A stretch of 64,000 bases of DNA from Corythucha ciliata (lineage: Eukaryota; Arthropoda; Insecta; Hemiptera; Tingidae): contig CM075939.1 in NCBI GenBank assembly GCA_038030265.1, positions 26,207,253-26,271,252 of the forward strand. The letters are read 5' to 3'. The notes under the pieces are model-generated. The model made no database searches and was not told the origin of the DNA. It saw only the letters and a list, made by a program, of their open reading frames with translations. Positions 21,801 to 33,323 of this stretch are shown here, one piece after another (position 1 is the first letter of the stretch; each line of letters begins with the position of its first letter). Made by a program: the position numbers and the translations under genes.

Positions 21801-24800
21801 GACGTTGTCCAATCTCTGTCTCAAAATAAACGTTAAACTCGGCGGTATCAACAGCATCTTAGTGCCGTCCATTCGCCCCAAAGTGTTCAACGAGCCAGTT
21901 ATATTCCTTGGCGCCGACGTCACTCACCCACCGGCGGGCGACAATAAGAAACCGTCGATTGCCGCTGTCGTTGGATCAATGGACGCTCACCCGAGTCGTT
22001 ACGCGGCGACCGTTCGAGTGCAACAACACCGACAGGAGATAATTCAAGAGTTATCATCGATGGTCCGGGAGCTGTTAATTATGTTCTACAAGAGTACCGG
22101 AGGATATAAACCCCACAGGATCATTCTGTACCGGGATGGAGTGTCCGAAGGCCAATTTTTGCACGTAAGTCGTTTTAAGTTGTGTTTTCTTGGAACAGAA
22201 GTACAGCTCCACGTGAATTGTGTGATGGTCAAACAAATGAAGGCCAGGACCGGTTGTTTTCCGCCAAATCGTCTCCCACTACTAAATTGTCTCCCTACAG
22301 ACTCACGGGTGACAGATTCAGCCTCCTGATATAAACCCCCCCCCCCCTCAAACACTGAAATTCTGCTCTGATTCTGGATTTTTGATCTAAATCTGTGGAC
22401 TATTCTGCTTGTGAATGGTCTATTACGTCCAGAAATTGACTATTTGCCTGTTGTCATTTATTTTCGGACCCTTCTCCGCATTTTCAGATACAAGGAGGGA
22501 GCAAATGGGGGCGGTCATCCCTCCAGTTCTTTAATCTTCTAAACCATTTTGGCGGTGTTTCTGTGACGACCTCCCACCTCTTCTTCTTAGGAATTAACGA
22601 AAACTTTTTTTACACTTTTCATTTGAATGCATTTCGGGCATTTCGGACCTGGAACTGCTCAAAGACCAATCAGCGGGCTTGTTAGTCTTTGAGCAGCTCC
22701 AGGTTGTAATGAGGGGCTACGGTCTGTACCCAAAATGTATTCAAGTAAAAACTACAAAAATAGTTGTTGTTCGTTCCTACGAAGAAGAGGAGGGAGGTTA
22801 CGGGGCCCGGGGTAAAAGGGAAGAGAGGAGGTGGTGTGTTTCAGTGAGAAATAGTGGACATTTTTCATACAAGCCTATTGTTTTTTTCGGACCAAAAGCT
22901 AGAAATGTAGCCCTGACTTCGTAGTCACACGCTGAGTGTGTCCCCTCTGAATAGCCCCGTAGTCCTTTGGTAGTCAAGAGCGGATTACGTCCCCTCGTGG
23001 TGCTGCTTACTCGCTCCTTCTGAACGGGCACTTTAGTCACAATGTGATTGGAATGGAAACGCTCCCCCTCTTGACTAAGCGAGTCAGATAGCTTGAGCTG
23101 TGTATGTATACACAGTAGTCAGTGACTGCCGTCTGTACAGGGCCTAAACAATGTTTCTTTCAGAGAAGCGTTTGTTAAGCCCAAAGTCATGATTTTCAGT
23201 TCCGAAACTAGTTCATCCCCCCCCTCCCCAGAGAGAGACTTTACCTCTGGTGTCTCCTCACTCCTCGTCGTCCCATGCACAATGCCCTCCCCCCATTTGG
23301 AGTCACTTCGGCAAAAATATCGTCAAACCCATCCCCCAGGCCCTATCGAAGAGGTGGTCACCTTCACAAATTTTAGGGTAATTTTCTCAAATTGACCATT
23401 ATGAGCCAGACTTGGTATATGAGCCCCTCGGGCTATGTTCAACCGAGAAATACAGTCGGTCCAACCCAAAACGTAACAGAAAGTTAGTGGCCGCCAGCGC
23501 CTTTTGAAATGTCAAGAAATGAGTGTTCCGCGTGTTAGTAGTTTGGGTTCAGCCGATTTTCTCGACTCGTGAGTGGCCCAGTGATATCTGCGTGCACCGA
23601 GGCTCTTCCTTGGACTGAAGGAGGAAAGTAAAAATTGCACGCCCTGCGTCCGCAGGAGGGGCCTCCGAGGTCCGCTCGGATTCACTTTCAACGCTATCGG
23701 CTCTCCGTTTGCGGGAACTCTCAGGCACTCGAAAAAAGTGCCTGAGCAGCACTTTTACTCCAAAAGGTGGACGTGGTTGGACCATTTACGTTTATCCATT
23801 CTTGGTGTGCGTGTAACCCAACCCAGATGGCGCGAATAGTCAGTTCCGCCATTATGTACGGCGCGAATGGTCATTTTGACCATGTTAGGAGCGTGAGTGG
23901 TCGCTTTTGCCTTTTTCAAGACAGGAAGAGTTTGTTTAGGCATTTAGATGTTAGTTGTTTTTCTTATTTTTAGGGCGTGAGCCAGTTTGGCTATTTTGTG
24001 GGCGCGAAGGGGCGCATTTTTATCCCCTTCCCCCCAACTTTGGTATGCGAATAGCCATAGTAAGTATGACTATTTACAAGGCACGAATGGTCAGTTGGGT
24101 ATTCTTAGAGCTTTGGCTATTTTTAGGACGTTAATTGTCAGTTGGCCATTTTTGAGATGCGCGTTGTCAGTTTTGCCATTTTTGGGCACGAGTGTTCAGT
24201 TTGACTATTTTTAGGGCGCAAATTGCCAGTATGGCAATTTTTGGTGGTGAGATAGTCAGTGTGACTACATATTTTCACGGGACGTCAGTTTAGTCAATTT
24301 GAAGGCACAAACGGTTATTTTTAGGCATATTCATGGGGCGAATAGTCCGTTGAACCAGTTTTGGACGGAAATAGTCTGTTTGCTCTCTTCGCTCGGGCGC
24401 GAATGTCAAGTTTGCCGTTTTTAGGGCCTAATTTGCAAGGTTGGCTGTGTTTAGAGCGTGAATAAAGGACTTAGTTCTATAGTTTTTTATACATTTCAGT
24501 AATTGATGAAATCGCTTAGGCGCTGCTTGGTGTAGGTCTCATTTTCCAAAACTCCACCGTTTTCTAACTTGTGTAGCTTTCTCTTTCATGCTAGCAACGT
24601 TTCTCTGTTCTCGTTAACAGGTTCTTCAACACGAGTTGACAGCTATTCGAGAAGCGTGCATCAAACTCGAGGGCGACTACAAGCCGGGTATTACTTTTAT
24701 CGTCGTTCAAAAGAGGCATCACACTCGTCTGTTCTGCGCTGACAAAAAGGAGCAGAGCGGCAAAAGTGGTAACATTCCGGCCGGTACCACCGTTGACGTC

Positions 24801-25295
24801 GGCATTACGCACCCGACTGAATTCGACTTTTATTTATGTAGTCACCAAGGAATACAGGTAATTTTTTTTGTTGTTTTTGAAATGTACACTATTGGTCTCT
24901 CAACAATTTCATTCAACAGGGAACAAGTCGACCCTCACACTATCACGTTCTTTGGGACGACAACCATTTTGACTCGGATGAGCTTCAGTGTCTGACCTAT
25001 CAGTTGTGTCACACATACGTTCGGTGTACTCGGTCAGTGTCGATTCCCGCGCCGGCGTACTACGCTCATTTGGTCGCGTTTCGCGCTCGGTATCATCTCG
25101 TCGAAAAGGAACACGACAGGTTTGTTTAAACCTTAATTTTTTCATCCCTAGGATTTTATCATTTTTTTTTTTTTTTTGTGTTACAGCGGCGAAGGATCTC
25201 ATCAGTCGGGCTGTAGCGAAGACCGAACTCCTGGCGCCATGGCTCGAGCTATCACCGTTCACGCGGACACCAAGAAAGTCATGTATTTCGCGTAA
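18832..25295 (+). CDS. AGO1: Argonaute-1, miRNA effector (5' end missing)
   Basis: Fourteen GT-AG exons with consistent phases were traced: 18832-18960, 19034-19314, 19374-19505, 19568-19742, 19820-20042, 20122-20269, 20334-20600, 21165-21319, 21393-21463, 21535-21648, 21716-22164, 24621-24857, 24920-25119 and 25187-25295 (TAA). They encode about 896 residues. The first exon is a Pro/Ala/Gly-rich tail. The N domain starts at [15 protein letters not shown], followed by PAZ ([18 protein letters not shown]), MID (from about exon 8) and PIWI ([11 protein letters not shown]). All four slicer residues are present: D in GADVTHPP, E in HRQEIIQE, D in YRDGVSEG and H in YYAHLVAF. The protein ends TKKVMYFA. 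It binds miRNAs and represses target mRNAs in the cytoplasm. The start codon exon was not found. The linker [13 protein letters not shown] is arthropod Ago1-like. Confidence 0.95.
20650..20782 (+). other. Open exon-like stretch inside Ago1 intron
   Basis: After the acceptor-like TTTCGAATAG there is a 44-codon open frame (beginning [19 protein letters not shown]) with coding-like composition, ending at a possible donor GTACTG. It lies between the exon ending [13 protein letters not shown] and the exon with TKQQALPNQ. The phase at its 3' end does not fit the next exon, and Ago1 proteins I know have no such insert. It may be an alternative exon or chance. Confidence 0.25.
22625..22745. mobile_element. 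Foldback MITE in Ago1 intron
   Basis: The left part GAATGCATTTCGGGCATTTC and CTGGAACTGCTCAAAGACC is complementary to the right part (GTCTTTGAGCAGCTCCAGGT to CCAAAATGTATTCAAG). A one-sided relative starts at about 16080 (AATGCATTTCGGGCACAAAA). Confidence 0.55.
23840..24480 (+). repeat. Degenerate ~30-bp array, family A
   Basis: Units close to GCGCGAATGGTCAGTTTGGC followed by CATTTTTAGG repeat about 20 times with heavy divergence. The same family fills 35660-36650 in the same orientation. It lies wholly within the long Ago1 intron. Confidence 0.7.
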
Positions 25296-27160
25296 GATTC
25301 TTAATTATTACTCTTATTTAAATAATGAGTCAAAAGAAAAAGAGGAAAAATTAAGGCATTTCAAAAACCAACACCAAAGAAATCATACACATCAGCGACT
25401 TGAATTACTGAAAGTCTTATTTAAAAGATTCCAGACTTAAACTCTTAATAAGCCACTTATGAAAATCATGGGACTAAGATCGTTTTTCAATTTATCGGTG
25501 ATATATTGATTTTATTTTACGTTTATTTGTTTTTATTCAATGATAATTTTATACTATCTAATTATTATTAAACGTAATGGACCTCGGCAATATTCTAAAT
25601 TTAGGGCAATTCAAAAATTGTCCCATAAATTTCCTGATGTTTATCTTTAAGTGAGTAGTGTTGTAGGTTAATCTAAAAAAAAAAAAACAAAAAGGAAACA
25701 TTACTGGAATAATTTTCTCTCTTCGTTAATTGTCAATAATTAGTGTGATTCTCTCTTCTTTTTTAAGTCTTGTCAAATCTCTTGCTTTCCCAAGCAAGAA
25801 AGAAATAATCAAGTGTTACTTACGCGGGTTGTGAGTACATTCTACCTCCGTGCTGTATTCTACCCGTGTAAACTGGCCTTACCAGCCAATGCAATATTTT
25901 TAGAAAACAGCCATTTTCTTAGCTTTAAAAAAAGAAAAAAAGAAGAACGAACCAACTTAAGCGAGGGATATTCGGGGTACTTAAGTGAGAGGTTGTTATT
26001 TTATATGCGAGCCAGCGCGGGAGTTTAATTATTCGAAAACAACTTTATTTGAGAGTTCAACATTGAATCTCTTACCATTTTGTTTTCAACCAAACCAAAT
26101 CATGTTGGTTGACCCCCCCTTCCCCCTTGAAGCAGTTTTAAGATAAATTCTTTTGTTTCAAATTAAATTATAAATTATTGTCTTAATATTTAGTCACTTA
26201 ATGGAAACATTATTAAGTAATAATGTTGGTTTAGATATGTAGGCTTCGCTGTAATATATTCCCAACTGTGCTGTGAGTCCACTGAATTTATGCTTGGATC
26301 CAATCTCGTAACTCCCATTTTAACTGAGGTTAATACGCTATCGATATTTTCTTTAAAGCGGGCACTTAATTTTTATGTCAATTATTTTTTATCAAAATTT
26401 GACTAAAATGTTTAATGAACTTCATAGTAATATTATTTATTGTTTTTTTAATGCACAAATCAAATTAATAATGAATCAAACTTTCCCTTTCGATACGAAA
26501 CTGACGAGGTAAAAAACAAAACAAAACAAAATTGCTACACTCACCGACCTGTGATCTTTACGCATACAAAGGCCCTATTTTGTGTTATTTATTTGTAATA
26601 TATCGGAAAACACAAAATTTTGAAGGGAAGTTGACAACATTAATGCCCTCAGAAAATAATGAAATTGTATTGTATGTATTCTATACACCTGTTGCACTGA
26701 GAATATTTAACTAAGTTCTATTTTTTAAAAGAAGACAAGTTTCTTATACTTGTTCGTTCAGTGAGTCCTTGCTTTAGGGCAGAGGGAAGAACGAACAAGA
26801 CTTGCTCGCGATCATCCTTTTTCCTTTTCTTAATTCGCCACTCCCTCGTCCCCATCACTCTTTTCTCCCCGTTTTTCTCAGCCTTGAAAAAGTGGTGTGT
26901 ATATGTGAATGTACCTGGTTTTATCTAGAAAGAACTGTGTTGTTTTTTTTTTTTTTTTTTTTTTGGTTAAACAAATTGTATGTCCAAGGCAAAAGATCTT
27001 TTACAAAACCGAAATGAAAAACAATATTGATTGCGGATATAAAAAAAGGGGAAAAATCTTGTGCCTTTTTGAGACGTAAATGAAAAGTGTCACCAACTAT
27101 CAATAATAATAATAATTTTATTGCCTATTTCGTTGAAATGAGCATTAAAAGTTGGAAAAA
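25296..27160 (+). other. Ago1 3' UTR and downstream AT-rich region
   Basis: The sequence after the Ago1 stop codon is very AT-rich with several A and T runs (25676-25687, 26941-26964) and includes an AAAAC microsatellite at 26513-26530. A long 3' UTR is expected for Ago1 but I could not fix the poly(A) site. No other gene is recognised. Confidence 0.4.
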
Positions 27161-27329
27161 TGTTCAACTTATTTGTATTCGCCCACGTTACCAGCTTTCA
27201 TTGCATTTTTTTTCTTCCTCAGCTTGGTGAGCAACCAAACTTTCTTGGACATTTCTCAATTTGGCAATTTGTCCGCTCACTCACAGAACCCAATTTTGCG
27301 GCTTTGCTCACTCAATTAGTCCGTGAAGT

Positions 27330-29060
27330 CGCTAGTTTTTGGTATTTATTTCCGCGAAATTCCCAGTCTCAGTTTTTTATTCCCGTGGAATTGCAAGTTT
27401 GGGGCCGCAAAATTGCAACATTTTTGAGGGAATAATCCGCGAAACGAAGAACTTGCACATTTTTCAAGCAATGCACTTGAAATTTCTTGCTTCTATCAAT
27501 TTTCAAGCAATGGTGTTTCTTGAAGAGGGCTTTCAACGAGACAATTGCTCACATCAAACACTGAAGTCAATCAAGGGTTTTTTTTAAAGCGAATTTTTAA
27601 ACATGTTGAGTGGGGGTTTGATTACGTCAAAGGTTAATTAATGAAATTAGTTAATAAATGGATGGTGTGGGGAAGAATGGGGGGGGGGTGAACCGTGTTT
27701 TCTTTGGGACAATTTTTCTCAAATGCTTCACATCTAAACATTGACGTCATTTCCCCTCGCACCATCCATCTCTCCTGAAGAACTTCGACATTTATTTCTG
27801 CAACTACCGTTGATTTCCTTCTCTCCACGTGCCAATTCATCGGTATACTTTTCTCCCAAATCGGACATTCATGCAAGTTTCCCGACTGAATATTCACAAG
27901 TTTCGGGTCTTTGTTTTTAGGGGCCGTGGACGACGGGCAAGCTGGCCCCGACGGCACTCAAAGCACTGCTGCCCCACCCCCATATAATAACCCCGAAATT
28001 ACATCCTGACGACAGTGTTTGAAGTCTGACGAATAGCTGTGAAATTGCATCATTTTGAAGACAAAATATCCGTGACGTGATATTGCAAGCTTCACATCTG
28101 AATATTCGCCAAATCGCGTTTCTGCTCGTCATTTTCGCGAAGTTGCCGTTTTCAGGGTTTTTTTTTCAGTGATCGCGGAATCCGGACCACGACAGTGCCC
28201 AAAGTAAAATAACTGTTTTTTGGAAGTGATATCCCCAAAATTGAAAGTTCCCTAACTGAATACCGCGATATTGCGAGTTTTACGTATTAATTTCAGCGAA
28301 ATTGAACGTTTTGGGTCCCGAGCAAGCCTTTTGCATGATTGAATTGCTGGTCTAAAATATCCACGAAGTTGCTACCTGGTTTTGGTTATTTATTTTTGTA
28401 AAATTGAGCAAGGTTCGTTTTTTTTTGTTTTGTTTGTTTTTTGTTTGTTTGTTGTTGAAGTGATCGTGGAATTTGGTTTAGCCGGCTTCAACAACGCCCA
28501 AAGTCTGACGAACAGCCGCAAAATTGTAGCTCAATATCCGCGAAATTTGATATTCCGGCTGCTTTATTCTGCCGATTACAACACCACTCGTAGCCTGACT
28601 ATTACCCCAGGAAATGGGCAGTTGATTGATTGATTGTCCGCGAAGTTGGAAGTTTTGGGTCTTCGTGTGAAAATATGCAAGTTTCGGGTCTTACTTGTTA
28701 GCAAAATTGCAAGTTTCGGGGCTAAATTGCATTGGAAGTTTGCAATTGTTTTTTGTGGGGGACGGTGCCTAATCTGACGAGACTAATATGTCGTACCTCC
28801 AACAAAATGTCAATATTTTGGAGGCAAATATCCGCGAAATTGCACGTTTCTTGCTCAAATTACAGATTTCAAGTTTCAGGACCTTCTTTTTTTAGTGTAC
28901 ACGGATCCCCGTCCAAGGGCGTCTAAAGGCTGGTCAACAACCGCAAAATTACTCACATCATTTGAAGAAAAATGTCAGTGAAATTCTGGCTGAATATCAT
29001 CGAAATTGACAGTTTTGGGGCTCAATTTCTGCGAAACTGCAAGTTTAGGGTCTTAATATC
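27330..29060. repeat. Degenerate ~30-bp array, family D
   Basis: Units resembling CCGCGAAATTGCAAGTTTCG followed by GGTCTTAATAT recur irregularly, for example near 27350, 27420, 28520, 28830 and 29030. The array is interrupted by the dispersed repeat at 27465-27882. No gene is supported inside. Confidence 0.5.
27465..27882 (-). repeat. Dispersed repeat, copy 3 (reverse)
   Basis: Read in reverse this matches copies at 6386-6840 and 47735-48128: AACTTGCATGAATGTCCGAT at one end and CAATCAAGGGTT plus CTTGAAGAGGGCT at the other. Inside is a G homopolymer and GGATGGTG wording. The 107-codon minus frame at 27634-27957 is a chance frame within the repeat. Confidence 0.65.
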
Positions 29061-29859
29061 CAATTTAAGCAAAATTACGTTCCCAACAGCGCTCAAAAGC
29101 CTGGCTGAATGCCAACGGAATTCTTGACTAAGGCTCACAAAGAGAAAGCCTACGGTCAGGGAGGAACATAGGGTCTTTCGGCCATATTTTCTGAGTTTCT
29201 CCCGTGATATGGTCATTTTCGGCAAAATTCCCATTTTTAAAAAACCAAAAATCAGATTCTACAGCCAAGAGTCTGCAACGTGTTGAGGCCACCGAAAAAG
29301 CTGATCAAGCTCCTGGGTGGGATTAACCAGTTTCTGAGTAGTAAATGTCAGTTCCAGGGCCGCCCCGGGTTGCGCGATTCTCTGTGGAAAGCGTTTTTCT
29401 TTTGTTCATCGGGTTGCCAATCACGGAGTGGGAGAACTCTGTGCTTGATGAGGAGATAAGAGGATAAGAAGGGAACATAACGGTCCGAAGAGACATTTCC
29501 TTGACAAGCACTGTTTAATCGAAAAGTGACTACTTAATTACTATTATTTACATTATTAAAAATTACTGAACGCGAATAAACTAAGCAAGTTGAGTCGGTT
29601 TAACGTCCGCAATCTGTTCATTTTCGGGGCGGTCCGTGCTTTTCTGCAAGAGATTATTGCAAAACCACGACGGCCTCTTCTTTTTCATTTCGACAATTCG
29701 TTTGCCCTGAAAATGAAGAGGAAACCAAATTTTAAAAATTGTTAAGGCGCAAATGTCGAAGTTAAACCCTCCTCTGGTTGTTGCGAAGCTGGGACGTCCT
29801 ACTTTTATCCAAAATCGTGAAATTTGTTTTCCTTGGATCGTTTTTCGAACTGGCCAAAC

Positions 29860-30860
29860 ATGAGGAACTGATTTCAGAAAGCCAAACCCACAAAATAGGG
29901 GTTTTAAAATAGCAAAACATCTGTGAAGTTGGGGTTTGAGTTTGAAGAAGCAAAATTAGCCAAGTACAGGAATTGGAGTTTCAAAGAGCCAAAATAACTT
30001 TCAAAATTAGCAAAACCTGCAAAATAGTACGAAATTGGGTTTTTAAAAGCGTGGAAATTCACCCAAAAGAGCGAAACCTACGATTTGAACGAGATGAACC
30101 CACAAAGTTTATTTTTTAAAGAGCGAAAATCCTGCTGAGCTGAGGTCACGAAATTTGGTTTTTGAAATCATGTGATTTCACTGATTGTCGCTATATTGAA
30201 CCCCAATTTCGCGTACATACATTCTTTCAAACCAAATTAAGGAAGCCTCAACTCTTTCTAGAGCGACACACAAATTTCAAAGTTCAAAAACAAATATGAA
30301 TTTTTCAAAAGGCAAATTCACGGTTCCGACTCGTTCAAAAACCGGACATCAGTCATTTTGGCTCTCACAAACCCAAGTATCGCGGATATTCGCTCTTTCA
30401 AACCAAAGTTTAAATCCCAATTGTATGGAATTTCTTAGTTTCAAAAACCAAATTTCGTGGGTTTGACTCTTTTAAGCCTTAATTTCACGAACACTCACTC
30501 TTTTGAAGCCAAATTTCTTGGATTTGGTACCCTCCAAACCCAATTTTTGGGTTTCACGTTTTATGATAATCCTCAAATCACGGCGTCATCTCTTCCTAAA
30601 ACCATTCCTGTTTTTCAGGTTTTAGTGTTTGGGAAACCAATTCAGTTCGTTCAGAAACCAAATGCCATGATTTGGCCCTTTCAAATCACAATTTTGTGTT
30701 TTTCCATAAACTTTGGCTTCTTCATAACCAAATTTCACGCCCCTATTTCGCTTTCCAAAAAAAAATTCGTGGCCCCATTCGTTTCTAATTTTTTTCGCTT
30801 GTTCGAAATTCTAATTTCACTCCTTTAAAGCCAAATTCAATGATTTGGCTCACTAAAGTA
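29860..30860. repeat. Family C ~30-bp array, inverted halfway
   Basis: From 29860 to about 30175 the units read like CACGAAATTTGGTTTTTGAA. From about 30230 onward the same unit is read in reverse (CTCTTTCAAACCAAATTTCG type). The array therefore changes orientation once, giving a loose long inverted repeat. The 123-codon plus frame at 30457-30828 is a translation of the repeat. Confidence 0.6.
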
Positions 30861-31682
30861 AAAAAATGTATCACAACCCATATGTGCGACCATCGCAGGG
30901 CGAGACCAATAGTGCATTTTTTGAATGAAATGCACTAAAAACAAGTTTCGTGATTTTGGCTCTTTCAAGCTCAGGTTTCTAGGATTTCCACTCTTTCCTT
31001 CTTCCTTTCATTCATCTCCTGCAAATCCCAATTTTACCGGTACCCCTGGGGTCCACACCAGAAACGCTGAAGCGGTGAGAAAGGTCGCACCTCCTTTGCA
31101 AGGCAATACAATTTTGGCAATGGAGATAGTTTACCACGGTGTACTTCATACCCGAAAGGTTTAGGACCCCTGTTCTAGAATAATGCAATGATTAAGGATA
31201 TGACGAGGGGAGGTGGGTCGAAATTAAAGGTGCGCTTTCTTACACCATTGAAACCGCTACATTGCACGACTCCCTAGTCGAGTGAACAACAATTTCTACG
31301 CCAAACTGATCAACGATTAGTCGCTGTTAACTTGTTTTCAGGCGTCCGACTGTTGGTCCTACTTTCTATCGCAGGCGTCCTACTTTTTTGTGCCAGGCGT
31401 CCTTGGAAACCATTTTTGCGTCTGGTCAGCCTATGCGAAGCTGTACAGGTGAAGTTGTGGGACCCCCCCCCCCCAACGACCATTATGACATTTATTTATT
31501 ATTTAGGACATTTCGCCCACGAATGTTAGTCCTTTCGCACAGAATCTGACTATTTTCGGGTGTTCCCCCCAAGTGTTTCGATTTGAGCCGAACGCGGGTT
31601 ATGAGTCCCTCAAATTGATTTGCGGAATGCAGCCGGTACCGGGCAAACCTAACTGGGGGGGGGGGGGCGCAAAAATAGAGCG

Positions 31683-32082
31683 TTAAGGGGGAGTTGTACG
31701 TGTATTTCCTCGACCCACTCCAATCGCACCTCGCCTACTCGGCGTTACGTAAATTAACGCTGTATTCCGCACCAACCCTGGATTTTAAGGTCTCATTTAA
31801 AGCTTCAGGAAATTCCGCACAACCATACGATCTTCATTTTCAATATTTCTCCCCTAAAATAACTGTAAAACGCACATAAACTTTTACCTTGAAAATGCAC
31901 ACTCTTTTGACGACTTATTTGGGAAAGCAAGATCGTACGGTTGTTCGGAATTTCCTGAAGATTTAAATGAGACCTTGAAATCCCGGATTGATGCAGAAAT
32001 ACGGCGTTAATTTACGTAACGCCGAGTAGGCAAGGTACGATTGGAGGGGGGTCGAGGAAAGACATGTACAACTCCCCCTTAA
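31683..32082. mobile_element. TTAA-type MITE, family 1, complete copy
   Basis: TTAA at 31683-31686 and 32079-32082 flanks a 392-bp element. It starts GGGGGAGTTGTACGTGTATT and ends with the inverse, with inverted repeats of about 160 bp that include CCTCGACCCACTCCAATCGC and AAATTCCGCACAACCATACG. TTAA duplications point to a piggyBac- or Kolobok-type mobiliser. A second copy lies at 35112-35494, on the other side of the glutathione peroxidase gene. Confidence 0.75.
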
Positions 32083-32215
32083 GCGGCCGATTTTCTTCTG
32101 GCGTGCTCATCCACCTCAATCCCGGATATCACCCGGCCCGCTGGTACTCGAGTCAGACGCCAGACTCCTCTCAGTAGAGCTTTGATGAGAGAGGTTGTAC
32201 AATTTCTTCGACTTT

Positions 32216-32685
32216 TCAACTTGCCTTATGAAATTCATCAACGGACGACAAAGCTTCCCCTTCGTACAGAACGATGACGTCCTTTTCAATAGGTTTCAGC
32301 TCTTGACCATCCAACATTGCTTTCTGAATCTCCTCAGTCTCCTTCCTTACCTTTTCATAGCAATAACCTGCATACAAACCAGGCTTGAAATTAGTTTCAA
32401 GATACATCGAACTATTGTGCCCTTGAATTTACCGCAAATGCATCCGGCCGGGTGATGATGTCCACACTCGCGGCACGCGATCAAATTTGTCTTGGGTTCA
32501 AGCATTTTCCAGAAGTATTCCTTACTACCGTACCGTCGGCTGGCTCTTTTTTCTCGAGTTCGTCGTGACTTGGGAACGGCCCACAGGAAGCCGTCGTCAT
32601 ATCGAGGATCAATTGTCGCGGGTTCTTGCAACTTTGGATACGGCGGCGCCAGAATATTTAGGGCTAAAGCTGAGTGTGGAAACAT
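32216..32685 (-). CDS. MRPL32: Mitochondrial ribosomal protein bL32m (MRPL32)
   Basis: Two exons, 32685-32433 and 32367-32216, are joined by a 65-bp GT-AG intron, giving about 134 residues. The core matches bL32m: FLWAVPKSRRTREKRASRR, then a zinc ribbon with CRECG on the first exon and CICG interrupted by the intron before YCYEKV on the second, then VIVLYEGE. The four cysteines fit the C-x2-C...C-x2-C pattern that structural zinc needs. The N-terminal 35 residues would be the presequence and linker, which is normally removed by the m-AAA protease. An in-frame stop lies just upstream of the ATG. The C-terminus ends soon after VDEFHKAS, a little shorter than vertebrate homologues. A GC-type donor (AAGGCAAGT) at the very end could extend it by another exon. 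Confidence 0.9.
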
Positions 32686-32932
32686 GAATGAGGAAAGAGT
32701 TTTTGGAGAAAAATACGGCGTGAATCAACCTGGTGGTGGTCCTCTTCCAAAGAGTGTTGTCGTTATAAGATGGTCGATAATTGCAGCGAGTCTGTTCAGC
32801 TTTCCCATTGCCATTATTGTCGGCGATTTAAGGCACGTTTTTGCAATTAATTCGAACTGCTTAATAAATTTCGTATTCCACCAGCACAGCACCGGGGAGA
32901 AAAGAGATAACCGTTATGGAGTGATAGGCTGA
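32684..32932 (+). CDS. Candidate small membrane protein opposite MRPL32
   Basis: An 82-codon frame starts at 32684, its ATG overlapping the MRPL32 start codon on the other strand within a single CATG. The first 30 residues are hydrophilic with GVNQPGGGPLPKS, followed by one predicted membrane helix (VVVIRWSIIAASLFSFPIAI) and a polar tail ending RDNRYGVIG. An AATAAA signal lies at 32994-32999, 62 bases after the stop codon. I do not recognise the family. A short intron ending at TTCCACCAG (about 32883) is possible and would change the tail. The helix, basic flank and poly(A) signal favour a real gene; the overlap with MRPL32's start argues for caution. Confidence 0.4.
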   Translation: MNEERVFGEKYGVNQPGGGPLPKSVVVIRWSIIAASLFSFPIAIIVGDLRHVFAINSNCLINFVFHQHSTGEKRDNRYGVIG

Positions 32933-33194
32933 TAAGGACGCTCGGTGCACCCTTTAACGGTGTTTACGAAAAATATTTGACATTCTAGCCTAAAATAAAG
33001 TACAAAGCTCCTTAAAATGATGTTAATATAAGAAAAAACTTGGAACTTGGCCAGGAAAATCGTTGATTTCTCCCGTTTAGACTAGCCAGCGTAGCGTTGT
33101 ACGTGTTGCCCCTATCAAATCGTTTTCTCGAGGACGGGTTTCATCGGTTGTCGATGGAGAAATTTCCAGAAAGATTGCAAACTGTTGTGAAAAA

Positions 33195-33323
33195 ATGATA
33201 GCGCTTCATGGAGTCCGGCGCGTCGCTGCGTCTCTCTTGTCAGTCCATTGCTCGCGTCGTAGTAACATTCTCGCTAGTCCGATTTTATATTCAGTTCTCG
33301 GCGTTGGAATTCACCTAACAAAG
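33195..33323 (+). other. Mitochondrial targeting exon of glutathione peroxidase
   Basis: The exon runs from the ATG at 33195 to a GT donor at 33324 and is in frame with the second exon (AAG then GCA AAT ATG). Its product [20 protein letters not shown] and onward has basic residues spaced along a hydrophobic helix. Initiation here or at 33550 would give mitochondrial or cytosolic forms. Confidence 0.75.

Larger units (their letters stand above)
22165..24620 (+). other. 2.46-kb Ago1 intron splitting the PIWI domain
   Basis: This is by far the longest intron of the gene and falls between [11 protein letters not shown] and [13 protein letters not shown]. It contains a short inverted-repeat element (22625-22745) and a degenerate ~30-bp array (23840-24480). 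The donor is GTAAGT and the acceptor TTAACAG. Confidence 0.85.

Noticed and set aside
32492..32683. Upstream extension of the plus-strand frame across MRPL32
   Set aside because: The frame is open only because it is antisense to the MRPL32 exon; the separate start at 32684 is the more sensible one.
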